Below are positions 1-8,124 of a stretch of 40,359 nt of DNA, piece after piece (positions within the stretch are counted from its first letter, which is position 1; each line of letters opens with the position of its first letter). The notes under the pieces are model-generated. The model saw only the letters and a program-made list of their open reading frames with translations, was not told the origin of the DNA and searched no databases. Both the position numbers and the translations under genes were made by a program. Source of the DNA: an uncultured Muribaculaceae bacterium (lineage in GTDB: Bacteria; Bacteroidota; Bacteroidia; Bacteroidales; Muribaculaceae); contig CAJUQP010000032.1 in the NCBI GenBank assembly GCA_910588245.1, forward strand, positions 1 to 40,359. Reading direction: 5' to 3'.

Positions 1-30
1 TTTGCCCGCAGCCGGAATAAAGAGCGAATT

Positions 31-52
31 AATAACTTGGCCACAAGTTATT
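31..52. promoter_or_regulatory. Perfect 9-bp dyad upstream of the SusC-like fragment
   Basis: AATAACTTG (31-39) and CAAGTTATT (44-52) are exact reverse complements around a 4-base centre. It lies about 85 bases before the receptor fragment. It could be a regulator site or the end of an upstream unit; there is no T-run after it, so a terminator is less likely. Confidence 0.35.
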
Positions 53-136
53 GAGCATTAATGACGGCATACTTTATAACATGGACTATGTAAGAGATTT
101 TTTAAGGTATTAAAGAATGTTTACCAAGTTTAATTA

Positions 137-415
137 ATGATGAATATGAAAAAGCTGTTTCTTTTTCTTGTCGTACTCGTTGCAGTCTGCATCGGCGCCT
201 CGGCGCAGCAGACACGCACAATCACCGGCGTGGTGCTTTACGCCGGCGACAACGAACCGCTGATAGGCGCCACCATCCTTCCCGCAAATGGCGGCCAGGG
301 CACAGTGACCGATGTCGACGGACGTTTCTCACTGGCGGCTGCGTTCGGAACAGGAAACCAAGCCGGTAATTACTTTTTCACAGAGAATATCTGGCTGTTC
401 GGTGGCACACGTTGA
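137..415 (+). pseudogene. 5' fragment of a SusC/TonB-dependent receptor gene
   Basis: The product begins with a signal peptide (MKKLFLFLVVLVAVCIGASAQQ from the third ATG, at 146) and then the start of a carboxypeptidase-regulatory-like domain, TRTITGVVLYAGDNEPLIGA to GTVTDVDGRFSL, as in SusC-family outer-membrane receptors. These are normally about 1000 residues; here the family pattern stops near base 342. About 25 unrelated codons follow in frame before a stop at 413-415. A phage-like gene begins about 110 bases later, so this is the 5' stump of a receptor gene cut by recombination, insertion or an assembly join. Family assignment of the first 65 residues is firm; the identity of the tail is unknown. 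Confidence 0.7.
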
Positions 416-523
416 TTCCTCCACAGGGAAGGCGCTGTCGCCGACAGACACTCATTATCGTCATCGGTGGCGGAATAAAACGGCGAGGCAGCAGCGGAGA
501 GCTATCTTCGCCGCAAAAAAGAT

Positions 524-1897
524 ATGGCAGACAATCACAATTTCGAATCGGAGGAGGCGCGCACAGTCTATGAGACGGCAATCGGATGCTGGAACGCGAC
601 AGCAGCCTTCCGTCGCGACCGCCGGCGCAACATGCGATACACTTTCGGCGACCAATGGACTGACCGCATCACCGTAGACGGCAGAGAGATGACCGAGGAG
701 GAACACATTCTCCGCGAAGGCAACATACCCCTTAAGAACAACCTTATAAGAAGGATAGTGAGAAGCGTGGTAGGCGTGGCTCGCGAACGTATAGCCTCGC
801 GTCTCGACGCACGCGATGAGACCGGGAAGATGCGCGACAGGCTCAACCGCATGCAGGAACTCTACGGACGCACTATGGAGGAATTTCTGATCTCCGGGAT
901 GGCCATACATCGCAAACGCGTTGCCCGACGCGACGGCACCCAAGGGATCTGGACAGACATAGTGTCGCCCGGATCCGTATTTTTCGATCCTATGGCACGC
1001 GATCCGAGAGGCAGCGACTTGTCGGTGATCGGGCAGTTCCACGAACTTTCCCCCTCCGTGCTGTGCGCGGCATTCGGCCGCGACGAGAGAAGCCACCGGC
1101 TGCTCCGACAACGCTACGGCGGCAGCCGGAGAGTGCAGATAGTGGAGATATGGCAAAGGGAACACAGGGAGCGGCGCCTTACGCACGACGCGGCCAATGC
1201 AAGGATACTGAAAATTGACGACGCACTATGGCGCGTGGATCCGACGTTGAGATCCTACCCCTCCCGGTGGATACTCGATGACGTATGGAGATATACCTTC
1301 CTCACATCCTGCGGCGAGATCCTCATGCGGGGCGACAGTCCGTATCCCGGGGGTGGCCATCCTTACGTAGTCAAGGCCTACCCTTTCCTCGACGGCGAGA
1401 TCCATTCTTTCGTGAGCGACATCATCGACCAGCAGCGCTACACCAACCGCCTGATAACGCTCTTCGACTGGGTGATGCGCGCGTCGGCCAAGGGGGTGCT
1501 CCTCTTTCCCGAGGAGGCGATACCGAAATGGAGCGATCTCGACTCCATCGCCGACCAGTGGGGACGCTACAACGGCGTGATAGCTTACAGTCCGAAGGCC
1601 GGGCTGCCGATGCCTCAGCAGGTGAGCGGCTCAAATTCCGGTCTGGGCATAGGTGAACTACTCGGCATACAGCTCAAGATGATGGAGGATGTCTCCGGAG
1701 TAAACGGCGCCCTGCAGGGCAAGCTCGACAGCCAGGCCACAAGCGGCACACTCTACACACGCCAGACAGAGAACTCGCTGACATCGCTCCGCGACATCAT
1801 CGACAGTTTCGAGGCTTTCGTCGACGACGCATTCCGCCTTGAAGACCGCTGGGCTGCCGAAAGCGACGGTATCACTCGCGGAGACGGGAGTCGATGA
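524..1897 (+). pseudogene. Truncated phage portal protein, P22-like
   Basis: The reading frame has the build of a P22-type portal protein, the ring through which DNA enters the phage head. It shows an acidic/basic N-terminus, the stretch REGNIPLKNNLIRRIVRSVV, later SDIIDQQRYTNRLITLFDWV, and a region around DVSGVNGALQGKLDSQATSG resembling the wing/stem part of large portals. Portals of this type are usually 600-750 residues. This frame has 457, and its last 15 or so codons already run into the antisense 3' end of dtd (from 1872), so it is truncated at about 1860. No terminase, scaffold or coat gene is next to it. Family recognition is by pattern from memory and moderate. Confidence 0.6.
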
Positions 1898-2324
1898 CAA
1901 TCGTCACCGGACCGTCGTTGACCAGCGACACCTGCATGTCGGCACCAAACACTCCCCGCCTGACCTCACGCCCCAATGCCTCCGACAGCTTACAGCAATA
2001 TCTGTCGTAAAGCGGAATAGCCAGATCATGTCCCGCGGCATGTATGTAGCTCGGACGGTTACCTTTCCTGGTGGAGGCGTTGAGGGTGAACTGGCTGACG
2101 GCCAAGGCCTCGCCGGATATATCCACAAGACTACGGTTCATCACTCCGTCTCCGTCGGGGAATATGCGCATGGCCGCGGTCTTCGCCGCCAGCCAGTCGG
2201 CGTCGGCTTCCGTGTCGCCTACGGCCACACCTACAAGCACGAGCAGCCCGCGCCCTATGGCGCTGTGCAGCTCTCCTCCTATCTCTACTGACGCGCGAGA
2301 TACGCGCTGGATCACAAGACGCAT
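1872..2324 (-). CDS. dtd: D-aminoacyl-tRNA deacylase
   Basis: Hydrolyses D-aminoacyl-tRNAs (for example D-Tyr-tRNA) and mischarged Gly-tRNA(Ala) in the cytosol, protecting translation from D-residues. The 150-residue product has full family length. It carries the two signature motifs, SQFTL (around residue 78) and NDGPVTIVIDS near the C-terminus, which supply the cross-subunit Gly-Pro motif and the active-site Thr. The natural C-terminal end is present, although the phage fragment abuts it tail to tail. The start MRLVIQRVSRA is the usual one. Directly upstream is a run of heptamer-like repeats, so its mRNA leader should be long and G-poor; a possible -7 box lies at 2503-2510. Confidence 0.93.
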   Translation of the reverse strand: MRLVIQRVSRASVEIGGELHSAIGRGLLVLVGVAVGDTEADADWLAAKTAAMRIFPDGDGVMNRSLVDISGEALAVSQFTLNASTRKGNRPSYIHAAGHDLAIPLYDRYCCKLSEALGREVRRGVFGADMQVSLVNDGPVTIVIDSRLRE

Positions 2325-2334
2325 ATGTGTGTGT

Positions 2335-2450
2335 AAAGGTTAAAGTGTGAAGGTTAAAGGTTAAAGTTGAGAGTTGAGAGGTGAGAGGTGAAAGTTGAGG
2401 GTTGAGAGGTGAGAGGTGGGAGTGAAGGAGTGAAGGAGAGGGGTGAGGGC
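2335..2450. repeat. Degenerate heptamer repeat array (GTTAAAG/GTTGAGA/GGTGAGA)
   Basis: About 15 tandem units of 7 bases, drifting from GTTAAAG through GTTGAGA to GGTGAGA and then GGAGTGAAG-type units. The array is purine-rich on the plus strand and lies between dtd and the divergent promoters. Related units occur at 5042-5210 and 26395-26510. Confidence 0.8.
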
Positions 2451-2502
2451 GAGGGAGCGCCGATGGGAAACCATAATGTCCGGATGCAGGCGCTTGTGCC
2501 GA

Positions 2503-2510
2503 CAAAATTA
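2503..2510 (-). promoter_or_regulatory. Possible -7 box for dtd
   Basis: Read on the minus strand this is TAATTTTG, matching the Bacteroidetes -7 consensus TAnnTTTG. No clear TTTG is found at the expected -33 distance (only an A/T run), so the call is weak. If used, the dtd leader is about 175 nt. Confidence 0.4.
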
Positions 2511-2520
2511 ATAATTATTG

Positions 2521-2550
2521 TTTGATTCACATAAAAAAAGATTAATTTTG
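2521..2550 (+). promoter_or_regulatory. Bacteroidetes promoter for metY
   Basis: TTTG at 2521-2524 and TAATTTTG at 2543-2550, spaced 18 bp. The expected transcription start near 2555 leaves a leader of about 30 nt, too short for a SAM riboswitch. Confidence 0.75.
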
Positions 2551-2586
2551 CAGACAATTTCCGATTCGACATCATAACAATCACAT

Positions 2587-3864
2587 ATGGACAAGAAACA
2601 GAACATAGGCACCGTGTGCGTCCAGGGGGGATGGAAACCCGGCAACGGAGAACCCCGTGTGCTCCCGATCTATCAGAGCACTACTTTCAAATATTCCACT
2701 TCCGAGCAGATGGCCCGGCTCTTCGACCTTGAGGAGAACGGGTATTTCTACACCCGCCTCGCCAACCCCACCAACGATGCCGTGGCCGCCAAGATAGCCG
2801 AGCTCGAAGGGGGAGTCGGCGCGATCCTCACCTCCTCCGGACAGGCTGCCAATTTCTACGCCGTCTTCAATCTCTGCTCCGCGGGCGACCATTTCGTGTG
2901 CTCCTCCGCCATCTACGGTGGTACGTTCAATCTCTTCGCCGTCACCATGAAGAAGATGGGGATTGAGTGCACCTTCATCTCCCCCGACTCCACTGAGGAG
3001 GAGATCTCGGCCGCAATACGCCCGGAGACGAAACTAATATTCGGCGAGACCATCTCCAACCCGAGCAACGACGTGCTCGACATCGAGAAGTTCGCCCGCG
3101 TGGCCCACGCTCACGGCGTCCCCCTGATCGTTGACAACACGTTCGCGACCCCGGTCAACTGCCGCCCCTTTGAATGGGGCGCCGACATCGTGACCCACTC
3201 CACCACCAAATATATGGACGGCCACGCCACAAGCGTCGGTGGAGTGATCGTAGACAGCGGCAACTTCGACTGGGAAGCACACGCCGAGAAATTCCCCGGC
3301 CTGACTACCCCCGACGAGTCATATCACGGCCTGACCTACACGAAAGCTTTCGGCAAGAACGCCTTCATCACCAAGGCCACGGCACAGCTCATGCGCGACC
3401 TCGGCTCTATACCCTCACCCCACAACGCGTTCCTGCTCAACATCGGTCTGGAGACACTGCATCTCCGCATGCCTCGCCACTGCGAGAACGCGCTGAAGGT
3501 GGCTCAATGGCTCGAGAAGCATCCGAAGGTGAGCTGGGTGAACTATGCAGGGCTCGAAGGCAACAAATATTATGAGCTGGCAAAGAAACAGATGCCCAAC
3601 GGCACCTGCGGAGTGATCTCTTTCGGACTGAAGGGCACACGTGAGGACGCCATTGAATTCATGGACAAACTCAAATTCATCGCCATCGTCACCCATGTGG
3701 CCGACGCACGCACATGTGTGCTCCACCCCGCGAGCCATACACACCGCCAGCTCACCGACGAGCAGCTCCGCGAGGCCGGCGTACCCGCCGATCTTGTGCG
3801 CCTGTCCGTCGGCATCGAGGATGTGGAGGATATCCTCGCCGACCTCGACCAGGCCCTCGCCTGA
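2587..3864 (+). CDS. metY: O-acetylhomoserine sulfhydrylase (PLP-dependent)
   Basis: Cys/Met-metabolism PLP enzyme of the gamma-synthase family. It most likely makes homocysteine from O-acetylhomoserine and sulfide, in the cytosol, for methionine synthesis. The 425 residues match the usual MetY length. Visible motifs are the substrate/phosphate segment YTRLANPTNDAVAAKIAELE (about 55-74), SSGQAAN (83-89), the cofactor aspartate in IVDNTFATP (181-189) and the Schiff-base lysine in THSTTKYMDGH (K208). The start is set by the promoter 30 bases upstream. It is monocistronic, closed by the hairpin at 3905. A related cystathionine gamma-synthase or lyase function cannot be excluded from motifs, but the length and the GGAILTSSGQAA-like segment favour MetY. 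Confidence 0.9.
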   Translation: MDKKQNIGTVCVQGGWKPGNGEPRVLPIYQSTTFKYSTSEQMARLFDLEENGYFYTRLANPTNDAVAAKIAELEGGVGAILTSSGQAANFYAVFNLCSAGDHFVCSSAIYGGTFNLFAVTMKKMGIECTFISPDSTEEEISAAIRPETKLIFGETISNPSNDVLDIEKFARVAHAHGVPLIVDNTFATPVNCRPFEWGADIVTHSTTKYMDGHATSVGGVIVDSGNFDWEAHAEKFPGLTTPDESYHGLTYTKAFGKNAFITKATAQLMRDLGSIPSPHNAFLLNIGLETLHLRMPRHCENALKVAQWLEKHPKVSWVNYAGLEGNKYYELAKKQMPNGTCGVISFGLKGTREDAIEFMDKLKFIAIVTHVADARTCVLHPASHTHRQLTDEQLREAGVPADLVRLSVGIEDVEDILADLDQALA

Positions 3865-3904
3865 ATACACCGGAAACACTGACAACGAGATACATATCCA
3901 CACT

Positions 3905-3936
3905 AAGACGGACACCGAAAGGTTCCGTCTTTTTTA
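3905..3936 (+). terminator. Intrinsic terminator after metY
   Basis: AAGACGGA (3905-3912) pairs with TCCGTCTT (3924-3931), followed by a T-run to 3935. Confidence 0.85.
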
Positions 3937-4005
3937 TTCCTGCAAATATTGCACACATTTACATATTTTGTATACACATTTTTTGTAAAGTTTTCCGGAG
4001 AAAAA

Positions 4006-4037
4006 TTTGGAGGATTGAGAAAGGAAGTGTATCTTTG
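4006..4037 (+). promoter_or_regulatory. Promoter of the SPFH operon
   Basis: TTTG (4006-4009), 20 bp, TATCTTTG (4030-4037): an exact match to the Bacteroidetes consensus. The inferred start near 4041 excludes the upstream in-frame ATG at 3949. Confidence 0.85.
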
Positions 4038-4065
4038 CATCAAAATAATATCAAAACAATATCAT

Positions 4066-5040
4066 ATGGATACACACAACAACAAGGAAACAGCTTACAC
4101 AGGCATGATTCTCAATGGATTCATGATGCTTGCGGTGATTTTCATCCTCATTCCGGCTATCGTGATAACCCTCCTGGGCACACTCCCCGAAGATTTACGC
4201 TACATCGGAATCATCGTGGCCGCTATCGCCCTGATCGCCATGGCCGTCATGATCAACGGTCTGTTCATACAGCAGCCCAATCAGTCGAGGGTGATGATAT
4301 TCTTCGGCAAATATCGCGGCACGTTCCGCGGCACCGGCTACTTCTGGGTCAACCCTTTCATGTCGCGCAAGAAGATATCCCTGCGCATACGCAACATGGA
4401 CATCGCCCCGATAAAGGTGAATGACAAGGTGGGCAACCCTGTGATGATCGGCATGGTGCTCGTATGGAAGGTGAAGGATACATACCGCGCTGTCTTCGAC
4501 GTGGATTCGGGCGACACATCCACATTCAGTGTCGGCGCTGATGGGAAAGTGACCACACAATCGTCGGGCAACGCCACCGCGAAAGCTCTCGACGCTTTTG
4601 TCAGCATACAAAGCGACGCCGCGCTGCGTGAAGTGACGGGCCGCTACGCATACGACGAGGAGGACGGCGCCCACGACGATATCACCCTCCGCAGTTCTGG
4701 CCACGAGATCAACGAGCAGCTCGAGGAGAAACTCAATGAACGTCTGGCCATGGCCGGTATCGAAGTGGTGGAGGCACGTCTCAACTACCTCGCCTATGCT
4801 CCGGAGATCGCCGCCGTGATGCTGCGCCGCCAACAGGCATCAGCCATCATCTCCGCACGCGAAAAGATTGTGGAGGGTGCCGTGTCAATGGTCAAGATGG
4901 CCCTCGACCAGCTCAAAGAGGAACAGGTGGTGGAACTCGACGAGGAGCGCAAGGCCACGATGGTCAGCAACCTTCTCGTGGTGCTCTGCGCCGACGAACC
5001 GGCCCAGCCCGTGCTCAACACCGGCTCACTCTATCAGTAA
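4066..5040 (+). CDS. SPFH/Band 7 domain membrane protein
   Basis: A stomatin/prohibitin/flotillin-type scaffold anchored in the inner membrane. The 324-residue product has two membrane segments near the N-terminus (about 15-37 and 43-64), then the SPFH domain from NQSRVMIFFGKYRGTFRGTG onward, and a charged helical region (KLNERLAMAGIEVVEARLNYL to AREKIVEGAVSMV) typical of oligomerising Band 7 proteins. An upstream ATG at 3949 is in frame but precedes the promoter, so 4066 is the start. A small ribbon-helix-helix gene and a small membrane protein follow. Such proteins organise membrane microdomains or protease complexes; the specific role here is unknown. Confidence 0.85.
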   Translation: MDTHNNKETAYTGMILNGFMMLAVIFILIPAIVITLLGTLPEDLRYIGIIVAAIALIAMAVMINGLFIQQPNQSRVMIFFGKYRGTFRGTGYFWVNPFMSRKKISLRIRNMDIAPIKVNDKVGNPVMIGMVLVWKVKDTYRAVFDVDSGDTSTFSVGADGKVTTQSSGNATAKALDAFVSIQSDAALREVTGRYAYDEEDGAHDDITLRSSGHEINEQLEEKLNERLAMAGIEVVEARLNYLAYAPEIAAVMLRRQQASAIISAREKIVEGAVSMVKMALDQLKEEQVVELDEERKATMVSNLLVVLCADEPAQPVLNTGSLYQ

Positions 5041-5041
5041 A

Positions 5042-5210
5042 AAGTTTAAAGTTGAGAGTTTAGAGTTGAGAGTTTAGAGTTTAAGATTTATAGTTTAGGG
5101 TTTATAGTTTAGGGTTTATAGTTTAGGGTTGAGAGTTTAGGATTGATATAGCTCAACTCTCAACCTTCAACTCTCAACCTTCAACCCTAAACTCTCAACC
5201 ATCAACCATC
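5042..5210. repeat. Strand-switching heptamer repeat array
   Basis: The first part (5042-5142) is tandem GTTTAAA/GTTGAGA/GTTTAGG units with GTTTATA interruptions. After a short centre (about 5143-5153) the same units appear in the opposite orientation (CTCAACT, CTCAACC, CCCTAAA, ATCAACC). The transcript between the SPFH and Arc-like genes can therefore fold into a long imperfect hairpin. Confidence 0.8.
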
Positions 5211-5216
5211 AAAACC

Positions 5217-5417
5217 ATGGCCAAACAACAAAACAAAGGATTCCTCTTGCGCCTCGATCCGGCCACCATGGAGCTCGTGGAGCGTTGGGCGACTCAGGAG
5301 TTCCGGTCGGTCAATGGCCAGCTACAGTGGATAATAGCCGAATCGCTCCGGCGCCACGGCCGTCTTCCCGGTAAGGTAGAGGGCCAGACAACCAAGACAG
5401 AAGAACCCGACACTTGA
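5217..5417 (+). CDS. Arc-like ribbon-helix-helix protein
   Basis: A 66-residue basic protein with the Arc/MetJ pattern: a short beta strand (GFLLRLDPATMELVERWAT) followed by two helices (FRSVNGQLQWIIAESLRRHG), as in Arc-type dimeric DNA-binding proteins. It probably binds operator DNA as a dimer. It follows the SPFH gene after a repeat hairpin and ends 3 bases before the next start, suggesting one operon. It has no toxin-like partner, so it is more likely a local regulator than an antitoxin. The target is unknown; the heptamer array just upstream is one place to look. Confidence 0.75.
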   Translation: MAKQQNKGFLLRLDPATMELVERWATQEFRSVNGQLQWIIAESLRRHGRLPGKVEGQTTKTEEPDT

Positions 5418-5420
5418 CAA

Positions 5421-5849
5421 ATGGAAAACATACTTATAATAATAGCCGGCACGGCGCTGATATTATATCTGGCCTATGGTTTATACCGGAATATCGCAAT
5501 GATAAGGCTGTCAGTAATATCCCGCGACAGATCGGCCATAGCCATAGCCATCTCCGCGACAGTCATACTCGCAGTGGGGATCGTGGCCATCGCCGCCTTC
5601 ATCGACAGCCGACTCCCCTATCATTACCTGAGCGCGTTATATCCCATGAAAGTGGTTCTACGTCCCTTCATGAGCGCGGCCGTGACCATGATGATGATCG
5701 TCCTCGACATAACCGTGGTCCGAAGCCTCATCGGCTCAATCATGACAAAAGATCGGAAGGCCATCATCATCGACTCCATACGCACCCTCGCAGCGATTGC
5801 CCTGACCGTCTACCTGGTCCCCGACCGATGGCAATGGCTTTTCAATTAG
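5421..5849 (+). CDS. Small polytopic membrane protein, unknown
   Basis: A 142-residue hydrophobic protein with four probable membrane segments: about 3-22 (ILIIIAGTALILYLAYGLY), 43-63 (AIAISATVILAVGIVAIAAF), 85-107 (MSAAVTMMMIVLDITVVRSL) and 118-136 (IDSIRTLAAIALTVYLV). Loops carry Arg and Lys. No catalytic motif is visible and I do not recognise the family. It begins 3 bases after the Arc-like gene, so the two are probably co-translated, and all three genes may serve the SPFH membrane complex. The strong bidirectional hairpin at 5941 ends the unit. Confidence 0.6.
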   Translation: MENILIIIAGTALILYLAYGLYRNIAMIRLSVISRDRSAIAIAISATVILAVGIVAIAAFIDSRLPYHYLSALYPMKVVLRPFMSAAVTMMMIVLDITVVRSLIGSIMTKDRKAIIIDSIRTLAAIALTVYLVPDRWQWLFN

Positions 5850-5880
5850 CAATTTGTAATTTGCAATTAGCAATTTAGTC
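5845..5880. repeat. AT-rich short repeat (AATTAGC/AATTTGT/AATTTGC)
   Basis: Tandem degenerate 7-8 base units following the membrane protein stop. The same family recurs at 6040-6095, 17728-17768 and 34855-34880. Confidence 0.6.
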
Positions 5881-5940
5881 GTTGGTTTTTAGCAGTTAGT
5901 TGGTTAGGATAGAGCAGATAACAACTAAGCAAACCATTAA

Positions 5941-5987
5941 AAAGTCGCAGCTGAGATAGCCATGATGGCTAATTCAGCTGCGACTTT
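5941..5987. terminator. Bidirectional terminator between convergent genes
   Basis: A perfect 14-bp stem (5941-5954 with 5974-5987, core GTCGCAGCTGA) has an inner 6-bp stem TAGCCA/TGGCTA. It is flanked by an A-run on the left and TTT on the right. It sits between the plus-strand SPFH unit and minus-strand leuA and can serve both. Confidence 0.75.
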
Positions 5988-6039
5988 CTATGGGATATCA
6001 GCCAATGTCTAATCGTCAAATGTCTGACAGACTAACGAC

Positions 6040-6095
6040 TGATTAGCTAACGACTAATCAACTAATTACTAACTGCTAATTACTCATTACTAATT
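6040..6095. repeat. AT-rich short repeat (ACTAATC/AATTACT/AACTGCT)
   Basis: Tandem drifting units just past the leuA stop codon, same family as 5845-5880. Confidence 0.6.
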
Positions 6096-6099
6096 GTAA

Positions 6100-7593
6100 T
6101 CACGCCGGGAATTTATTGATGGCGTCGATGAAGGCCTCGGCCGAGGCGGCGATGATATCGGTATTGGCCGAGAAACCATAATAGTGCTGGCCGTCGTATT
6201 CCACGGTCATGTGCACCTTGCCGACGTCGTTGCTTCCCTTGTTGATGGCCTGGATAAGGAATTCCTTGACAAGCATCTGGCGGCGGATTATCACCTTGAT
6301 GGCGTTGATGGCCGCGTCGACAGGGCCGTTGCCCGAGGCGCAGGCCTCGAACCTCTCCCCTGCTATGAGCAGGCAGATGGATGCCACGGACTTGATACCC
6401 ACGCCCGACGATACCTGAAGGTAGTCGAGCTTGATGCGGTGGTTCTCGCGGTGCTCTCCGGCGAGCATTAGCACGTCGTCGTCGGTCACCTCCTTCTTGC
6501 GGTCGGCGAGTTTCAGGAAGTTCTCATAAACCTTGTCGAGGGCCTCTTTCTCAAGCTCTATGCCGAGCACGCTGAGACGGTGCTTGAGAGCGGCATGTCC
6601 CGAACGGGCCGTGAGTACGATCGAGTTCTCGTCGATACCCACATCCTTGGGGTCGATGATCTCGTAGCTCTCGCGGTTCTTGAGCACGCCGTCCTGATGT
6701 ATGCCGCTCGAATGGGCGAAGGCATTGCGGCCGACGATGGCCTTGTTGGGCTGCACCGGCATGTTCATCAGGCTCGACACGAGGCGGCTGATGTGGGTGA
6801 TCTTCGTGGCGTTGATGTTGGAGTCGATACCGAGTTCGCGGTGGCTGCGCAGGGTCATGACCACCTCCTCGAGAGAGGTGTTGCCGGCACGCTCACCTAT
6901 GCCGTTGATTGTCACCTCAGCCTGACGCGCACCTCCCATGATGCCGGAGATGGTATTGGCCGTAGCCATTCCAAGGTCGTTGTGGCAGTGGGTGGCGATC
7001 ACCACGTTGTGGATGCCGTCGACGTGCTCCATAAGATATGCAATCTTGTCGCGGAACTCCCAGGGGAGGCAATAGCCGGTGGTGTCGGGGATATTGACCA
7101 CGGTGGCGCCGGCCTTTACCACGGCCTGGATCACACGTGCCAGATATTCGTTGTCGGTACGGCCGGCGTCTTCGGCGTAGAACTGCACATCCTCCACAAA
7201 CGATTTGGCGTATTTCACGGCGGCCACGGCACGCTCGATGATCTCCTCGCGGTTGGAGTTGAACTTATATTTTATGTGCATGTCGGAGGTGCCGATACCG
7301 GTGTGTATGCGTTTGCGTTTGGCATACTTCAGTGCGTCGGCGGCCACGCGGATATCGTTTTCCACGGCGCGGGTCAGCGCGCATATCGTTGGCCAGGTCA
7401 CGGCCTTGGAGATCTCCTCGACCGACTTGAAGTCGCCGGGCGACGAAACCGGGAATCCGGCCTCGATCACGTCCACACCCAGTCCTTCGAGGGCCTTTGC
7501 CACCTCGATCTTCTCGACCGTGTTCAGCTGGCAGCCGGGCACCTGCTCCCCGTCGCGCAGTGTGGTGTCAAAAATGAATAATCTATCGCTCAT
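6100..7593 (-). CDS. leuA: 2-isopropylmalate synthase
   Basis: Condenses acetyl-CoA with 2-oxoisovalerate, the first committed step of leucine synthesis, in the cytosol. The 497-residue product has the DRE-TIM metallolyase start FIFDTTLRDGEQVPG, the metal-binding HCHND motif, GIGERAGNTSLEE, NAFAHSSGIHQDG, and a C-terminal regulatory LeuA dimer domain (IKLDYLQVSSGVGIKSVASI to the end). The frame extends to 7734, but the promoter predicts transcription from about 7685 and the family start is MSDRLFIFD at 7593. No leuB, leuC or leuD is adjacent, so leucine genes are split in this genome. Citramalate synthase is the main alternative but less likely given the sequence order. Confidence 0.93.
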   Translation of the reverse strand: MSDRLFIFDTTLRDGEQVPGCQLNTVEKIEVAKALEGLGVDVIEAGFPVSSPGDFKSVEEISKAVTWPTICALTRAVENDIRVAADALKYAKRKRIHTGIGTSDMHIKYKFNSNREEIIERAVAAVKYAKSFVEDVQFYAEDAGRTDNEYLARVIQAVVKAGATVVNIPDTTGYCLPWEFRDKIAYLMEHVDGIHNVVIATHCHNDLGMATANTISGIMGGARQAEVTINGIGERAGNTSLEEVVMTLRSHRELGIDSNINATKITHISRLVSSLMNMPVQPNKAIVGRNAFAHSSGIHQDGVLKNRESYEIIDPKDVGIDENSIVLTARSGHAALKHRLSVLGIELEKEALDKVYENFLKLADRKKEVTDDDVLMLAGEHRENHRIKLDYLQVSSGVGIKSVASICLLIAGERFEACASGNGPVDAAINAIKVIIRRQMLVKEFLIQAINKGSNDVGKVHMTVEYDGQHYYGFSANTDIIAASAEAFIDAINKFPA

Positions 7594-7691
7594 ATGTAGA
7601 AACTTATTTGTGTTCTGCGTTATCCTTGTTGTGCGTTGTTCTGAAAGTAAATCAGCCGATGCGGCCGCCATAATGACAACCCCATCGGCTG

Positions 7692-7723
7692 CAAAATTAC
7701 AAATAATTTGTATATCAGACAAA
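7692..7723 (-). promoter_or_regulatory. Promoter of leuA
   Basis: On the minus strand: TTTG (7723-7720), 20 bp, TAATTTTG (7699-7692). It gives a leader of about 90 nt before the start at 7593. Confidence 0.8.
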
Positions 7724-7914
7724 AACTCCGCCAAAAATCAATCAATCCCCGATAAACGCAGCCACCTTGGCCTGTTCATTAATATCTGACACCGCCTTGT
7801 AAGAACTTTCTGCACCCATAATAATTCCAGCGTACAAAAAAATTCCGGATGGAGTCCTGATGTTTCGATTATTCAGATTCGTAAATTTCTTATAGCCCAA
7901 TTAGCAGCCTAAAA

Positions 7915-7973
7915 TGTGCTTATAATCTTCAAAATCTATGTCTTTTGACCAACTTTTTTTGGGGGGGATTATA
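7915..7973. repeat. Direct repeat copy 1 upstream of the AAA ATPase
   Basis: About 59 bases beginning TGTGCTTATAATC and ending GGGGATTATA. It aligns almost base for base with 8045-8098, apart from a few substitutions and 4 extra bases in the T/G run. Confidence 0.85.
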
Positions 7974-8044
7974 ACTAAAGTTTGACAGATTAATTCCTTT
8001 TTACCTTTCGTACTCGCAAAGAATGGTCGGTAGAGCACCCAATT

Positions 8045-8098
8045 TGTGCTTATAATCCCCCAAATCTATGCCTTTTGACCCACTTTTGGGGGATTATA
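8045..8098. promoter_or_regulatory. Direct repeat copy 2 with a perfect 14-bp inverted repeat; operator candidate
   Basis: TATAATCCCCCAAA (8051-8064) and its exact complement TTTGGGGGATTATA (8085-8098) are separated by 20 bases (TCTATGCCTTTTGACCCACT). It ends about 27 bases before the -7 box of the ATPase gene, where an operator or a recombination site would sit. Copy 1 at 7915 retains an imperfect version. Confidence 0.65.
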
Positions 8099-8124
8099 GC
8101 GAGGTTTTTCTCAAAATATTTTAC

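Noticed and set aside
2551..2586. SAM or other riboswitch before metY
   Set aside because: The promoter leaves about 30 nt of leader, too short for any known aptamer.
6580..7581. 333-codon plus-strand frame over leuA
   Set aside because: Antisense shadow, rich in His/Val/Gly as expected from the complement of leuA codons.
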